Assembly: GCA_965661355.1 (NCBI GenBank)
Contig: CBFIDI010000018.1
Location: forward strand, 1-30,402
Origin: CAMCFD01 sp965661355
Lineage (GTDB): Bacteria; Pseudomonadota; Alphaproteobacteria; Rickettsiales; UBA1997
DNA: 30,402 bases
Reading direction: 5' to 3'
Part shown: one piece after another, positions 6,955-15,424 of the stretch
Numbering within the stretch: the stretch's first letter is position 1
Layout: every line of letters begins with the position of its first letter
The notes under the pieces: model-generated
What the model saw: only the letters and a program-made list of their open reading frames with translations
What the model was told of the DNA's origin: nothing
The model's database searches: none
Translations under genes and position numbers: made by a program

Positions 6955-7782
6955 TCAACTTATTATTTTTATATTTAACTCGTTTTTACCTTCTTTGTCG
7001 GTTGTTATTTTATCGGGTAAATCAAGAGATTTGTCATCTTTAACTTTCATCAGGGTCAAAAAGTCTGATCTATTATTAATTTTAACTGACGATAATAATA
7101 TCCCTATTTTTTTATTCTGGCAATATAATTCCTGATTTTTTTGTAGATTTTCTGCATTTTCAATTTGAATATGAAATATTTTTTTTCTAACTTGCCCTAA
7201 ATGATGAGTTCTGGCGGTTAGTTCTTGGCCAATATAGCATCCTTTTTCGTAATCAATTGCTGAAATATCGTCAAACCCAAATTCTGCTATTATTGACTTT
7301 TCATATGTTAAATCATGCTCGCTTTCGGCTATTTTTAAATTTATTCTTTTTGCGTGATAATAATTTTGTTCATTTTGCTCTAAATTAGTTTTTAAGTAAG
7401 ATCTAAAGCCCATTTTTTTATTTCTTGGATCTTCAAAAGATATAGAATTTTGTCTTTCGTCACTTGAAAAAACATTAATTTTGTCATTTTTTTCTATTGT
7501 AACATCTGATTTTAATTTGTAGAAGTTGAGTTTTTTGATGATTTCTTCTCTGCGACTTTCTAGGCAATCAAGGTAAATTTTATTTTCAATTTCAAAAAGA
7601 AAAAAGTCATATAAAAATCTCCCCTGATTATTTAACATTGCCGAGTAAATAATTTCAGTTTTTTCTAATTTATTGACATTGTTTGTCACCAACCCCTGAA
7701 GGAATTTTTTACTATCAAGTCCCGTAATTTCAATAATTTTTCTGTCTGTAAGTTTTACTAGATTTTGTTTGGTTTTTGTCAT
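6955..7782 (-). CDS. ygfZ: YgfZ/GcvT-like folate-binding protein for iron-sulfur cluster maintenance
   Basis: A 275-residue protein of the COG0354 family. The diagnostic K-G-C-Y-I-G-Q-E motif is at residues 180-187, followed by LTARTHHLGQVRKK. The N-terminal domain shows TGLDSKKFLQGLVTNNV and SAMLNNQGRFLYDFFLF, the usual GcvT-like opening. Family members bind tetrahydrofolate and help assemble or repair certain 4Fe-4S enzymes; HemW and other iron-sulfur proteins would be local clients. The C-terminal barrel is shorter than in E. coli YgfZ (326 residues) but normal for alphaproteobacterial versions. It is the first gene of a four-gene minus-strand run. Confidence 0.9.
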   Translation of the reverse strand: MTKTKQNLVKLTDRKIIEITGLDSKKFLQGLVTNNVNKLEKTEIIYSAMLNNQGRFLYDFFLFEIENKIYLDCLESRREEIIKKLNFYKLKSDVTIEKNDKINVFSSDERQNSISFEDPRNKKMGFRSYLKTNLEQNEQNYYHAKRINLKIAESEHDLTYEKSIIAEFGFDDISAIDYEKGCYIGQELTARTHHLGQVRKKIFHIQIENAENLQKNQELYCQNKKIGILLSSVKINNRSDFLTLMKVKDDKSLDLPDKITTDKEGKNELNIKIIS

Positions 7783-8350
7783 TTTTCTTAATTAAATAAG
7801 TTGCAAACTAAAAGATTTCATAAATTTATATCAAGCTTAGCCTTTAAATAAGAAAGTTTCAAATAAAATTAACAAAAATAAGGTAAAAATAGCAGAAATT
7901 GATGAAAATATTATTTAAGTGCTAAATGTTTTTTTGATTAGCGGTCTTTTTAATATTATTTATTGGCAATATATCAATTTTTCTTGTAAGAAGCTCTAAA
8001 ATATGTTATAATTAGTAACCTTGCAATAATTAGTTGTTTTTTGGATAAGATATTTTTAAGGAATAAATTTAAGTAAGAAAGTTTTGTAAACTAGAAAAGC
8101 TTAGACAAAAAATAGATGTTGACAAAGAAATTAAGTAATAAAAGTTGATATTATAACTATTTATAAAATTTGAATAACTAATTTACGAGTTAAATTAATA
8201 TCAATAATAATTATTTTTGAGCTTAAATAATAGTTTTAATATTTAAATTTATTTAATGCGCGCTAGAAAATAAAAAAGTTAAAATTGCTCGAAAATATAA
8301 TTTTTAACTCGAAAAGCGAATTATATTAATTAATCTAAATTATTTACCCT
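7783..8350. other. Gene-free AT-rich spacer between divergent ygfZ and the lipoprotein array
   Basis: No reading frame with protein-like composition, no tRNA and no strong terminator is visible. An imperfect inverted repeat near 8278-8319 (AGTTAAAATT and AATTTTTAACT) could be regulatory for the lipoprotein array just downstream. Both flanking genes point away from this stretch, so it must hold two promoters, which I cannot place with confidence. Confidence 0.5.
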
Positions 8351-8686
8351 ATGATCAAAGTGATGAAAATAGCCTCCATTATATCTTTAGCATTTTGCTC
8401 TTCGTCATGCAGGGTCCTTATTGATGGGTCTCCAGAGGGGTGGCCATTATTTGAGCCAAGGCCATTTGTTGGTACCAGAAATTTTCCGCCAGCCACAAAT
8501 GATTATGGAATAGGCTTCAGAGATGGCTGTGGCATGTCTTGGGATGCTGTAACTAAAGGTTTGACTTCGGATATTAGTCCAAAAGATGTCAAACCTGAAA
8601 AATTTGCTAACAACGCTGATTATCGTCGCGGATGGTTCGATGGATACGAGCAATGCACTTATATTGTTGATTGGGAAGTTGTATGA
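8351..8686 (+). CDS. Small lipoprotein, paired GFRDGC-type motif family, copy 1 of 5
   Basis: A 111-residue predicted lipoprotein: hydrophobic leader ending SLAFCSSSC, with Cys20 as the likely lipid site. Two family motifs follow. Motif A is DYGIGFRDGCGMSW (Cys60 region), and motif B is ADYRRGWFDGYEQCTYIV near the end. Both have the pattern aromatic-x-x-G-aromatic-x-x-G, with Cys directly after Gly in motif A and four residues later in motif B. The same pair occurs in the next four genes. I do not recognise the family. Its stop codon overlaps the start codon of the next gene (ATGA), which supports a common transcript. Confidence 0.8.
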   Translation: MIKVMKIASIISLAFCSSSCRVLIDGSPEGWPLFEPRPFVGTRNFPPATNDYGIGFRDGCGMSWDAVTKGLTSDISPKDVKPEKFANNADYRRGWFDGYEQCTYIVDWEVV

Positions 8687-9030
8687 TATATTTATATTTC
8701 AAAAAATACATTAATATTTTTATTATTGCGCTACTTCTTTCATCTGCAACAAGTTGCGGTGGTGGTTTTTATGCGCCTTATACCGTTAGAACCGAAGTGC
8801 CTGATGGTCCACCAGAATATAAATCTGGCTTCAGGGCCGGTTGTAGATCTGGCCTTAGCTCCTCTAGGAAGTTCGCCAATGCTTATGTTTATGGCGTAAG
8901 TTATGGTAGTGGCGCCTATCATCATGATCAAAGATTTATTGATGGCTGGCAACATGGAATGTTTAGTTGCGTAATTCAGGCTGCGGTTTTTGTCAGAAGC
9001 TCTTCAGGAGAGTTTGCGCCACTGCAATAA
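8683..9030 (+). CDS. Small lipoprotein, paired GFRDGC-type motif family, copy 2 of 5
   Basis: A 115-residue predicted lipoprotein. The ATG at 8683 overlaps the previous stop; a TTG four codons earlier (8671) is possible but not needed. The leader ends LLLSSATSC, with Cys25 as the likely lipidated residue and a GGG stretch after it. Motif A is PPEYKSGFRAGCRSGLSSS and motif B is DQRFIDGWQHGMFSCVI, so spacing and residues match the neighbours. The segment between the motifs is rich in Tyr and Gly (YVYGVSYGSGAYHH). No known domain is recognised. Location is probably the inner face of the outer membrane or the periplasmic face of the inner membrane. Confidence 0.8.
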   Translation: MIYLYFKKYINIFIIALLLSSATSCGGGFYAPYTVRTEVPDGPPEYKSGFRAGCRSGLSSSRKFANAYVYGVSYGSGAYHHDQRFIDGWQHGMFSCVIQAAVFVRSSSGEFAPLQ

Positions 9031-9103
9031 TTTAAAAGCAAGCAATTGGCGACTTTTGCTAATTATTTATTCAAAGAATAGATATAATTTTAACGCTAAA
9101 TTA

Positions 9104-9469
9104 ATGAAATACTTTAATTTTTTAAAAAATACATTTTTGATGCTGGCTGTTATATTTATTACGACATCTTGTAAAGATTGGAGATACAGATTGCCAAATG
9201 TCGCTACCTCGGAAATGCAAGATAAACTTGCTGATGCCCATCCTGATTTTAGAGAAGGGTGGCGCGACGGTTGTCAGGTTGGAACGGCCTCGGGCGCGAA
9301 TAGTTTTTATCAAATGTTTTACGCGGGCAATAAAGTTAATGGTTACAAAGTAACGGAATCTCCAGAATATCAGTCGGCATGGAACGGTGCTTATTGGTTT
9401 TGTTATCGTTATCAATATGTCAAAAACAAAAGTTCTCTTTGGCGTTCATTTTTTGGGGGATATAGATAA
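9104..9469 (+). CDS. Small lipoprotein, paired GFRDGC-type motif family, copy 3 of 5
   Basis: A 121-residue predicted lipoprotein. The frame is open from 8990, but the first 38 residues lack signal character, while the ATG at 9104 begins a proper leader (MKYFNFLKN, hydrophobic core, IFITTSC), so that start is chosen. Motif A is HPDFREGWRDGCQVGTASGAN and motif B is SPEYQSAWNGAYWFCYRY; Ala replaces the first Gly of motif B. Between them lies SFYQMFYAGNKVNGYKV, similar to the aromatic/Lys stretch of copy 4. The stop codon overlaps the next ATG by one base (TAATG). Confidence 0.8.
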   Translation: MKYFNFLKNTFLMLAVIFITTSCKDWRYRLPNVATSEMQDKLADAHPDFREGWRDGCQVGTASGANSFYQMFYAGNKVNGYKVTESPEYQSAWNGAYWFCYRYQYVKNKSSLWRSFFGGYR

Positions 9470-9993
9470 TGAAAATATTATTAATAATTTTTACAATATT
9501 TATATTATCGTCTTGCAAGTTATTTACCGAGGCAACTACGCCATATACTTTTATGAGTAGCTTTAAGGTTCCTGATGGATCTCCATCTTTTAAACAAGGT
9601 TACAGAGATGGGTGTTCGTTTCTTTTTTATGCTCGTGGTAATGGTTATTATCGCGCTTTGCATAAATATAAATACAACCCTAAGCTAAACGGTAACCCAG
9701 AATATAGATTTGGCTATAAGCGTGGCGCATCATATTGCTTTAACTATATTGTTAGTGGCGTAAAGTCTTTTGATAGATTTTTGTTTCCAGATGATAATTC
9801 GATCATAGCGGGCAGCATAAACGATACCGAAGCTTTTGGAAACGGCTTGGACGCGCCCATACCTCAGGCTGGAGGAGGGGGAATAGACGGAATTTTTGGA
9901 ATGTGGGCCGGAAGCGGCAAGACATCAGCTTTTGGATCTGACCCTTTGTGGTCTGGTGGTTCAAAGGGGCAATTTTTTGGACAAACATATTAA
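9469..9993 (+). CDS. Small lipoprotein, paired GFRDGC-type motif family, copy 4 of 5, with Gly-rich tail
   Basis: A 174-residue predicted lipoprotein with leader ending FILSSC (Cys16). Motif A is SPSFKQGYRDGCSFLF, motif B is NPEYRFGYKRGASYCFNYIV, and RALHKYKYNPKLNG lies between them. Unlike copies 1-3 it has an extra C-terminal tail of about 60 residues rich in Gly, Ser and Trp (AGGGGIDGIFGMWAGSG, then GSKGQFFGQTY at the end). Start overlaps the stop of copy 3. The family is unrecognised. The tail could be a low-complexity surface or anchoring segment, which is only a guess. Confidence 0.8.
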   Translation: MKILLIIFTIFILSSCKLFTEATTPYTFMSSFKVPDGSPSFKQGYRDGCSFLFYARGNGYYRALHKYKYNPKLNGNPEYRFGYKRGASYCFNYIVSGVKSFDRFLFPDDNSIIAGSINDTEAFGNGLDAPIPQAGGGGIDGIFGMWAGSGKTSAFGSDPLWSGGSKGQFFGQTY

Positions 9994-10012
9994 AATATAT
10001 ATAATAAATAAT

Positions 10013-10537
10013 ATGAAATTACTCAAATATTTAACTATATTATCGGTTATATTTCTGGCGTCGTGCTCAACAAAGCATTGGTGGAAGCCAAGAGGCGAGT
10101 TATTGTTTTCTATGATGCCAGAAGGTGGTACGCCTGGTTTTGAACTTGGCTGGAAGCATGGTTGCGAGTCTGGTGCTGGTACCCAATTTGGCGGAGGTAT
10201 ATATAAAACATTTTATACTTGGAGACGCGATCCGGATATAACAAGCACCAAACCAGATATAGAAAAAATTAGAGAAAAATACGGCGATAACGAGTTAAAA
10301 GACATCAATTGGAGTGACCCAGATGAAGTAAAGAAAAATTTTGCTGATTATAATATTGTATTCTGGGATGCTCACTTCGTATGTCGTCAGGTGGTTATTG
10401 GTACTTTGCAAATGGCCAAAATGGATCCGCCACTTCCAGGGGCGGTTCGTTATGATCCAACGGCGCACCATGTTGGTAGTGTTTGGAGATTAAATGGTAA
10501 AGGAGATGCCAGAATTGGCTCGACAGGTTATTGGTAA
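10013..10537 (+). CDS. Small lipoprotein, paired GFRDGC-type motif family, copy 5 of 5 (most diverged)
   Basis: A 174-residue predicted lipoprotein; the ATG at 10013 starts a clear leader ending VIFLASC (Cys18), so the longer frame from 9896 is not used. Motif A is TPGFELGWKHGCESGAGTQFG. Motif B is weaker: ADYNIVFWDAHFVCRQVV keeps the tyrosine, tryptophan and cysteine but loses both glycines. A charged insertion of about 35 residues (KPDIEKIREKYGDNELK and on) separates the motifs. The C-terminal tail has GAVRYDPTAHHVG and ends GSTGYW. The gene lies 19 bases after copy 4. No function is recognised. Confidence 0.8.
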   Translation: MKLLKYLTILSVIFLASCSTKHWWKPRGELLFSMMPEGGTPGFELGWKHGCESGAGTQFGGGIYKTFYTWRRDPDITSTKPDIEKIREKYGDNELKDINWSDPDEVKKNFADYNIVFWDAHFVCRQVVIGTLQMAKMDPPLPGAVRYDPTAHHVGSVWRLNGKGDARIGSTGYW

Positions 10538-10982
10538 TTGTTAATGATATTTGTTTTAAAGATTAACCCATAATTTAGGCATTAAAAATAAAGTTGTTAT
10601 TTAGGCTTAAAGGAAAAACTTGATATAATATCAGCCCCTATTATTAGACATAAATTTCTCTGTTATACCTTAATTATCAATCTAAATTTTAAAGTGTTTA
10701 AAAGATTTCATGAATAATATAATCTGGTATATTGCAAAAGTTTTGACAATGATTTATTGATGAAGTTTAAGCTTCGTAAACGGTTAATTATAAATCTTAG
10801 ATGATTTTTATGTTAAAAAAATAAGCAAGAAATTCAGAAAAGAGTTGGCTATCATTGTTTTTGATAGTAAATTACCAATCAAATCATTTGCACTTAATCA
10901 GTGTTTAAAAATGAAATTTGTTATAATTTAAATTGAAAAATAAAGTTTTCTGTATAAATGCGTTTATTTAAATTAAACTTTG
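10538..10982. other. Gene-free AT-rich spacer between convergent lipoprotein array and hemW
   Basis: This 445-base stretch lies between two converging transcripts and holds no credible reading frame, tRNA or strong terminator hairpin. The segment near 10738-10763 (AAGTTTTGACAATGATTT then ATTGAT) closely resembles one near 27460-27485 in another gene-free gap, hinting at a degenerate shared non-coding element. Confidence 0.5.
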
Positions 10983-12155
10983 TCAAGCCGAAAAGATTTC
11001 TAGAATTTTTAAAATAACAGCATTAGCAATAATTCTTTTGTCTTCTTTTATTTTAATATATTTATCACTAAAATCTATTAGCCCTAGTTTTTTTAGATCG
11101 TTTAACTTTTGATTATCAAAAAAATCGAGAATATTTTTATTGAAATGCCTTTTGAAATCTTTGTTATTAATGCCTTGTTTTAGCCTTAGGCCCATCATTA
11201 AAAATTCTTCAAGGATAGTTTTTTTGTCGATTTTAGAAATTTTTTGTATAGCCTCACCCCTTTTGTTGGCTGTGTTGCACCATTTTTTAGGGTTGTGAAT
11301 CATCATTATTTCGGTTCTTTGTTCTTCATTTTTAAAATATAAGCGGCTATGCGCACCAGCACCAATGCCAATATAATCTTGCCCTGTCCAATAAGCTAAA
11401 TTATGTTGTGATTCATAATTTTTAAAAGCGTAATTAGAAATTTCGTAATGACCAAAGCCATTTTTTTGCATTACATCATTTGTTATTTGATATAAATCGG
11501 CCGAAATATTGTCGTCAGGAAGTTGAAATTTGTTATTCTTAAAATCTGTAAAAAACTTAGTGCCTTTTTCTATGGTAAGTTGATAAAGCGATAAATGTTT
11601 TGTGCCAAACGAAATTGCTAAATCTAATTCTTTTTGCCAAGATTTTATTTCTTGGTTGGGTCTGGTATATATTAGGTCAAAAGAAAAATTGTCATAATTT
11701 TTGGCCAATATTTCAATTGCTGATATTGCCTCTTTGCTAGAGTGGTTTCTGCCTAAAAACTTTAAATCTTTGTCATTTAAAGCTTGAACACCAAGCGAAA
11801 TTCTGTTGATTCCTATATCTTTAAAGCCTAGAAATTTACTTGCTTCAAAAGATGTTGGGTTGGCTTCGATAGTTACTTCACAATTTTTATCTACTTCATA
11901 TTCTTCTTTAATTTTTACTATAATATCATTAATTAACCAATTTGGCGCTAAAGAGGGCGTTCCGCCGCCGAAAAATATAGTTTTTACGATTCTGGGCCCA
12001 GTTTTTTTGCGAAAAAAGTCAATTTCTTGGAAATAAGCATCTTTAAATTCTTGAAAATCTGTCTTTTCTTGTAAATGCGAGTTAAAATCGCAATAAGGGC
12101 ATTTAGATTTACAAAAAGGATAATGAATATAAACATATAGTTCTTTTTTGGCCAT
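10983..12155 (-). CDS. hemW: Radical SAM family heme chaperone HemW
   Basis: A 390-residue radical SAM protein. The N-terminus has YVYIHYPFCKSKCPYCDF with the CxxxCxxC cluster-binding cysteines at 15, 19 and 22, followed by IFFGGGTPSL (SAM-binding glycines) and EVTIEANP. Later segments NRISLGVQALNDKDLKFLGR and HYEISNYA are typical of the HemW/HemN group. The protein lacks the N-terminal extension of true coproporphyrinogen oxidase HemN and keeps CxxxCxxC followed by DF rather than CxxxCxxCxC, which favours HemW, a heme-binding chaperone that delivers heme to respiratory enzymes. It stands alone on the minus strand, divergent from the FTR1 gene. Confidence 0.92.
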   Translation of the reverse strand: MAKKELYVYIHYPFCKSKCPYCDFNSHLQEKTDFQEFKDAYFQEIDFFRKKTGPRIVKTIFFGGGTPSLAPNWLINDIIVKIKEEYEVDKNCEVTIEANPTSFEASKFLGFKDIGINRISLGVQALNDKDLKFLGRNHSSKEAISAIEILAKNYDNFSFDLIYTRPNQEIKSWQKELDLAISFGTKHLSLYQLTIEKGTKFFTDFKNNKFQLPDDNISADLYQITNDVMQKNGFGHYEISNYAFKNYESQHNLAYWTGQDYIGIGAGAHSRLYFKNEEQRTEIMMIHNPKKWCNTANKRGEAIQKISKIDKKTILEEFLMMGLRLKQGINNKDFKRHFNKNILDFFDNQKLNDLKKLGLIDFSDKYIKIKEDKRIIANAVILKILEIFSA

Positions 12156-12347
12156 ATTTTTCTTGTAATTTACTTATATTTACTTATAATAATAATTATT
12201 ATTATCAAAATAAAATCGCTATTTTCTTGTATTTTCTTGGCTTTATAAAATATTAGCTAATTAACAAATCAGAAAATAAATTTAACAAACTTAAGTCAAA
12301 TGTCTATTATATTGGCTTTGCGGTAAAATCACAATGCAAATTATTAT

Positions 12348-13157
12348 ATGTTACAAATTTTAATAGTAGTTTTTAGAGAAATAGTAGAAATTTCTTTAAT
12401 AATAGGTATACTAAGTGCAGCTACGAAGGGTGTTGAGGGTAGAAAAAAGTGGATTATCTCTGGGGTTTTGGCCGGAATTTTATCTTCTGTGTTATTGGCA
12501 TTTTCAACTGATAAAATTTCGCAAAGTCTTGATGGCGCTGGTCAAGAAATTTTCAATGGTGCTGTCTTAATGGCCGCGGCCGTCATGATTTCTTGGACTG
12601 TTATTTGGATGCAGAAACACGCCAGAAATATTTCGGGCGAATTTAAAACTTTAAAACAGTCAATTGAAGAAGGCGTTAAGCCACCTTACAGTTTAGCAAT
12701 TGTCGTGTTTTTGTCAGTTTTAAGAGAAGGCAGCGAAATTGTATTATTTACCTACAGCTATTATTTATCTGGAACATCTACCGAAACTATAATTTTAGGC
12801 GCTTTTGGCGGAATAATAATAGGGGCGATATTTGGTTATATAATGTATAAAGGCTTAATAAAAATATTGGGTAAATATTTCTTTAAAGTCACGACCTGGA
12901 TTTTAATATTCTTGGCTTGCTCGTTAACCCTTCAGGGTTTTGGCTTTTGGGTTAATGCTGGAATTATAGACCCGATAATTTACGAAGTCTGGAATAGTTC
13001 GGATATTTTGTCTTCAAAATCAATATTTGGCGAATTCTTAAAAATATTTTTTGGCTATGTTGAAAGGCCGTCCTTAATTCAAATTCTTGCTTATATCACA
13101 AATTTAGTAATAGTTCTTTTTGGGTTAAATATATCAAAAAAAGTTAAAATTAGTTAA
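12348..13157 (+). CDS. FTR1-family high-affinity iron permease
   Basis: Inner-membrane protein of 269 residues with about seven helices. It carries both R-E-x-x-E iron-ligand motifs of the family: REIVE at residues 10-14 in helix 1 and REGSE near 126-130 in helix 4 (LSVLREGSEIVLFTYSYY). The C-terminal helices include LACSLTLQGFGFWV. Family members (fungal Ftr1, bacterial EfeU/FtrA-C systems) move iron across the membrane, often with a ferroxidase or periplasmic partner. No such partner is adjacent here. The stop codon directly abuts the ATG of the DUF374 gene, so the two are co-transcribed. Substrate is most likely ferric or ferrous iron, though other metals cannot be excluded. Confidence 0.9.
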   Translation: MLQILIVVFREIVEISLIIGILSAATKGVEGRKKWIISGVLAGILSSVLLAFSTDKISQSLDGAGQEIFNGAVLMAAAVMISWTVIWMQKHARNISGEFKTLKQSIEEGVKPPYSLAIVVFLSVLREGSEIVLFTYSYYLSGTSTETIILGAFGGIIIGAIFGYIMYKGLIKILGKYFFKVTTWILIFLACSLTLQGFGFWVNAGIIDPIIYEVWNSSDILSSKSIFGEFLKIFFGYVERPSLIQILAYITNLVIVLFGLNISKKVKIS

Positions 13158-13913
13158 ATGATTAATATTGGTTGGTACGACATAAAAACCAGATTTAAGA
13201 GCTTTATAAGGGGGATATTTTATTATTATCCGATTCAGCAGCTAGTTTGTTATTTTATAATAATTTACATGTTAATTGTTTATTATACTAGCAAAAAAAA
13301 ATATATCGGCCTTGAAAACTATAAAGAAGACGTAATGCAGAGCAAGCCTCTAATAATGGCTTTTTGGCACAATCGATTATTTTTATGCCCTTTTTTTGCG
13401 GTTAGACTAAGAAAAAAAGTCAATAAAAATTATAAATTTCTAACATTGGCCTCAAAGCATGGCGACGGAAGGTTTGTTGGTGAAGTGTTAAGTAAGTTTG
13501 GGTTGAGAAATATTTATGGATCAACAAAAAACAACAATAAAGCAGGAAGAGGTATAGAATTTAAATCAATAAGAACCATTGTCAAGCAAGTAAAATCAGG
13601 AAAATGCCTAGGAATTACGCCCGACGGTCCAAGAGGGCCAAATCAACAAATTAATGGCGAGATATTAAATATTGCTAAGCTAACCAAGGCCAAAATTATG
13701 CCAGTTTCTTATAGTGCTTCACGATTTATAGAGGTTAATAGTTGGGATAAATTTAAAATTCCCTTGCCTTTTTCTAAAATATATTTTGTTGCATATGAAA
13801 ATAATATTAAAGGTGAAGATATAGACGACAATTACAACGAAGATCTTTTAAAAGACAGGCTCAAAAAATATATGGATCACGCTCAAGAAAAATCTGAAAG
13901 TTACATTAAGTAA
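13158..13913 (+). CDS. DUF374 lysophospholipid acyltransferase-family protein
   Basis: A 251-residue protein with an N-terminal membrane segment (about residues 26-44). It shows the DUF374 core: IMAFWHNRLFLCPFF (His73-type acyltransferase site, HNR replacing the classic HxxxxD), SKHGDGRFVGEVLSKFG, and GITPDGPRGPNQQ. DUF374 proteins are relatives of the LpxL/PlsC acyltransferases and are thought to act on lipid A precursors or phospholipids at the inner membrane. It begins directly after the FTR1 stop codon. The coupling with an iron permease is unusual and may only reflect shared transcription. The exact acyl acceptor is unknown. Confidence 0.9.
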   Translation: MINIGWYDIKTRFKSFIRGIFYYYPIQQLVCYFIIIYMLIVYYTSKKKYIGLENYKEDVMQSKPLIMAFWHNRLFLCPFFAVRLRKKVNKNYKFLTLASKHGDGRFVGEVLSKFGLRNIYGSTKNNNKAGRGIEFKSIRTIVKQVKSGKCLGITPDGPRGPNQQINGEILNIAKLTKAKIMPVSYSASRFIEVNSWDKFKIPLPFSKIYFVAYENNIKGEDIDDNYNEDLLKDRLKKYMDHAQEKSESYIK

Positions 13914-13961
13914 ATTCTCTGTAATATTTTACGCGATAGAAATTATTAATAATTAATTTTG

Positions 13962-15263
13962 TTATTCGTAATTTTTGTAAAATTGCACCGCTTTTTCATC
14001 GGCAAAAATTTTATTAAAATCTATTGATTTAATAAAAACCCCGTCAAGACTTCTCGCTCTTGAAAGTGCGACATAGGCTTGCCCTGCGCTGAAAATATTT
14101 GATAAATCGCAAGAAATTTTATCTAAGGTCAAGCCCTGAGACTTGTGAATTGTTATTGCCCAAGACAAAATTAGCGGAATTTGAGAGACGCTAGCCTCGG
14201 TTTTTAAAACTTTTTTATTTTCGTCAAATTTCTCAACCGCCCATTCTTCGGGGCTAATTTTTATTATTTTACCATTGTTAAATTCGACTATTGGGTAATT
14301 TTTATTTTTCGAAAAATCTTTAACAACACCAAGCGAGCCGTTAATTATACCTTCTTTTTGGTAACAATTTTTTATCATCATTACTTGCGAACCTATTTTT
14401 AGCCTTAAAATAGCTGGTGCAATACAATTTTTTTGCAAAAACATCACCTTAAATTTATCGCCACTGTAAATAGCTTCGAAGGTTTTTTCTTCGCTTGGAA
14501 TATTTTTTAGTTCGTCGTAATTTATGGCATCAGCCCTGAAATTATGACTGGTTAAAATTGTCGGCTTAATGGCAACATTGTTATCGCTAGCGTTAACTCT
14601 TGATTCTAATAATTTATAATCCTGTTGATCAAGGTTGTTAAATCTTAAATTATTTAAAATTTTTATAAATTTACTATCGGTTTGCCGATATATTTCTTTT
14701 AGTTGAAAAATATTGAAATTTAAGCTTTGCCAAGCCTCGGAATTAAAGCAAAATTCTTGACTTTCTTGGTTGTCTGAATTTTTTGTTACTGGCGGAAGTT
14801 GTAGAAAATCGCCAAAAAGCAAGATTTGCATTCCGCCCATCGGTAGGTTTTCTTGCCTTACTTGCCTTAAAACTTGGTCTATAATATCAAATGTTTGCGC
14901 CGATATCATTGAAATTTCGTCAATTGCCAGAATTTTTGATCTTAGTATTTTATTTCTGACTTTATTCATTCGGGCGCTAAAAATATTTTTCACAATTTCA
15001 GATATTGGTAAATTTGCAAGACCAATGCCGCTCCAAGAATGAATAGTGACTCCGGAAATATTAACCGCGGCAATTCCGGTGCTTGCGGTAACTGCTAATC
15101 CACGATCTTGAAAATGTCTTTTGACAAAATTAAGTAAATATGATTTTCCGGTTCCCGCGCCGCCTGTTACAAATATATTTTGCCCATCTTCTATTGAATT
15201 AATAATTTCTTGCTTTTCGGCAGAAAGATCTAAGAATTCTGGACTATTATGCAGTGGGTTCAT
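13962..15263 (-). CDS. PIF1-like superfamily 1 DNA helicase
   Basis: A 433-residue ATP-dependent helicase. Walker A GGAGTGKS is at residues 34-41, then TASTGIAAVNISGVTIHSW (motif Ia), Walker B LAIDEISMISAQTFD near 112-126, and LLFGDFLQLPPV (motif III). The C-terminal motifs are SWAITIHKSQGLTLDKI (motif V) and AYVALSRARSLDGV (motif VI). The set and order match the PIF1/RecD2-like helicases that unwind DNA 5' to 3' and resolve G-quadruplex or R-loop structures. No extra nuclease or HRDC-type domain is present. It is a single-gene unit on the minus strand, and its 5' end is insulated from dsbA by the terminator at 15364-15410. Confidence 0.9.
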   Translation of the reverse strand: MNPLHNSPEFLDLSAEKQEIINSIEDGQNIFVTGGAGTGKSYLLNFVKRHFQDRGLAVTASTGIAAVNISGVTIHSWSGIGLANLPISEIVKNIFSARMNKVRNKILRSKILAIDEISMISAQTFDIIDQVLRQVRQENLPMGGMQILLFGDFLQLPPVTKNSDNQESQEFCFNSEAWQSLNFNIFQLKEIYRQTDSKFIKILNNLRFNNLDQQDYKLLESRVNASDNNVAIKPTILTSHNFRADAINYDELKNIPSEEKTFEAIYSGDKFKVMFLQKNCIAPAILRLKIGSQVMMIKNCYQKEGIINGSLGVVKDFSKNKNYPIVEFNNGKIIKISPEEWAVEKFDENKKVLKTEASVSQIPLILSWAITIHKSQGLTLDKISCDLSNIFSAGQAYVALSRARSLDGVFIKSIDFNKIFADEKAVQFYKNYE

Positions 15264-15363
15264 TATTATAAAATATAGAAATTTGTCAAGAAATGGTGGC
15301 GATTAAAAGTCGCTCTAGAATCAAGAATTGCCATTCTTCAGAAAAAACCAGCGGCTAGTTAAT

Positions 15364-15410
15364 AAAAAAGCCACCACGAATATATTAATATTATTTGTGG
15401 TGGCTTTTTT
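15364..15410 (-). terminator. Strong rho-independent terminator of the dsbA-type gene
   Basis: Perfect 14-base inverted repeat: AAAAAAGCCACCAC (15364-15377) and GTGGTGGCTTTTTT (15397-15410), with a 19-base AT-rich loop. The minus-strand gene at 15425 stops just before it, so it ends that transcript. The symmetric A and T runs would let it work in both directions. Confidence 0.92.
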
Positions 15411-15424
15411 TATGATTTTATTTT

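Noticed and set aside
8990..9103. Extension of lipoprotein copy 3 upstream of the ATG at 9104
   Set aside because: It overlaps the end of copy 2 in another frame and lacks signal-peptide character; the lipobox leader begins at 9104.
9896..10012. Extension of lipoprotein copy 5 upstream of the ATG at 10013
   Set aside because: It is the shadow of the Gly-rich tail of copy 4; a clear leader begins at 10013.
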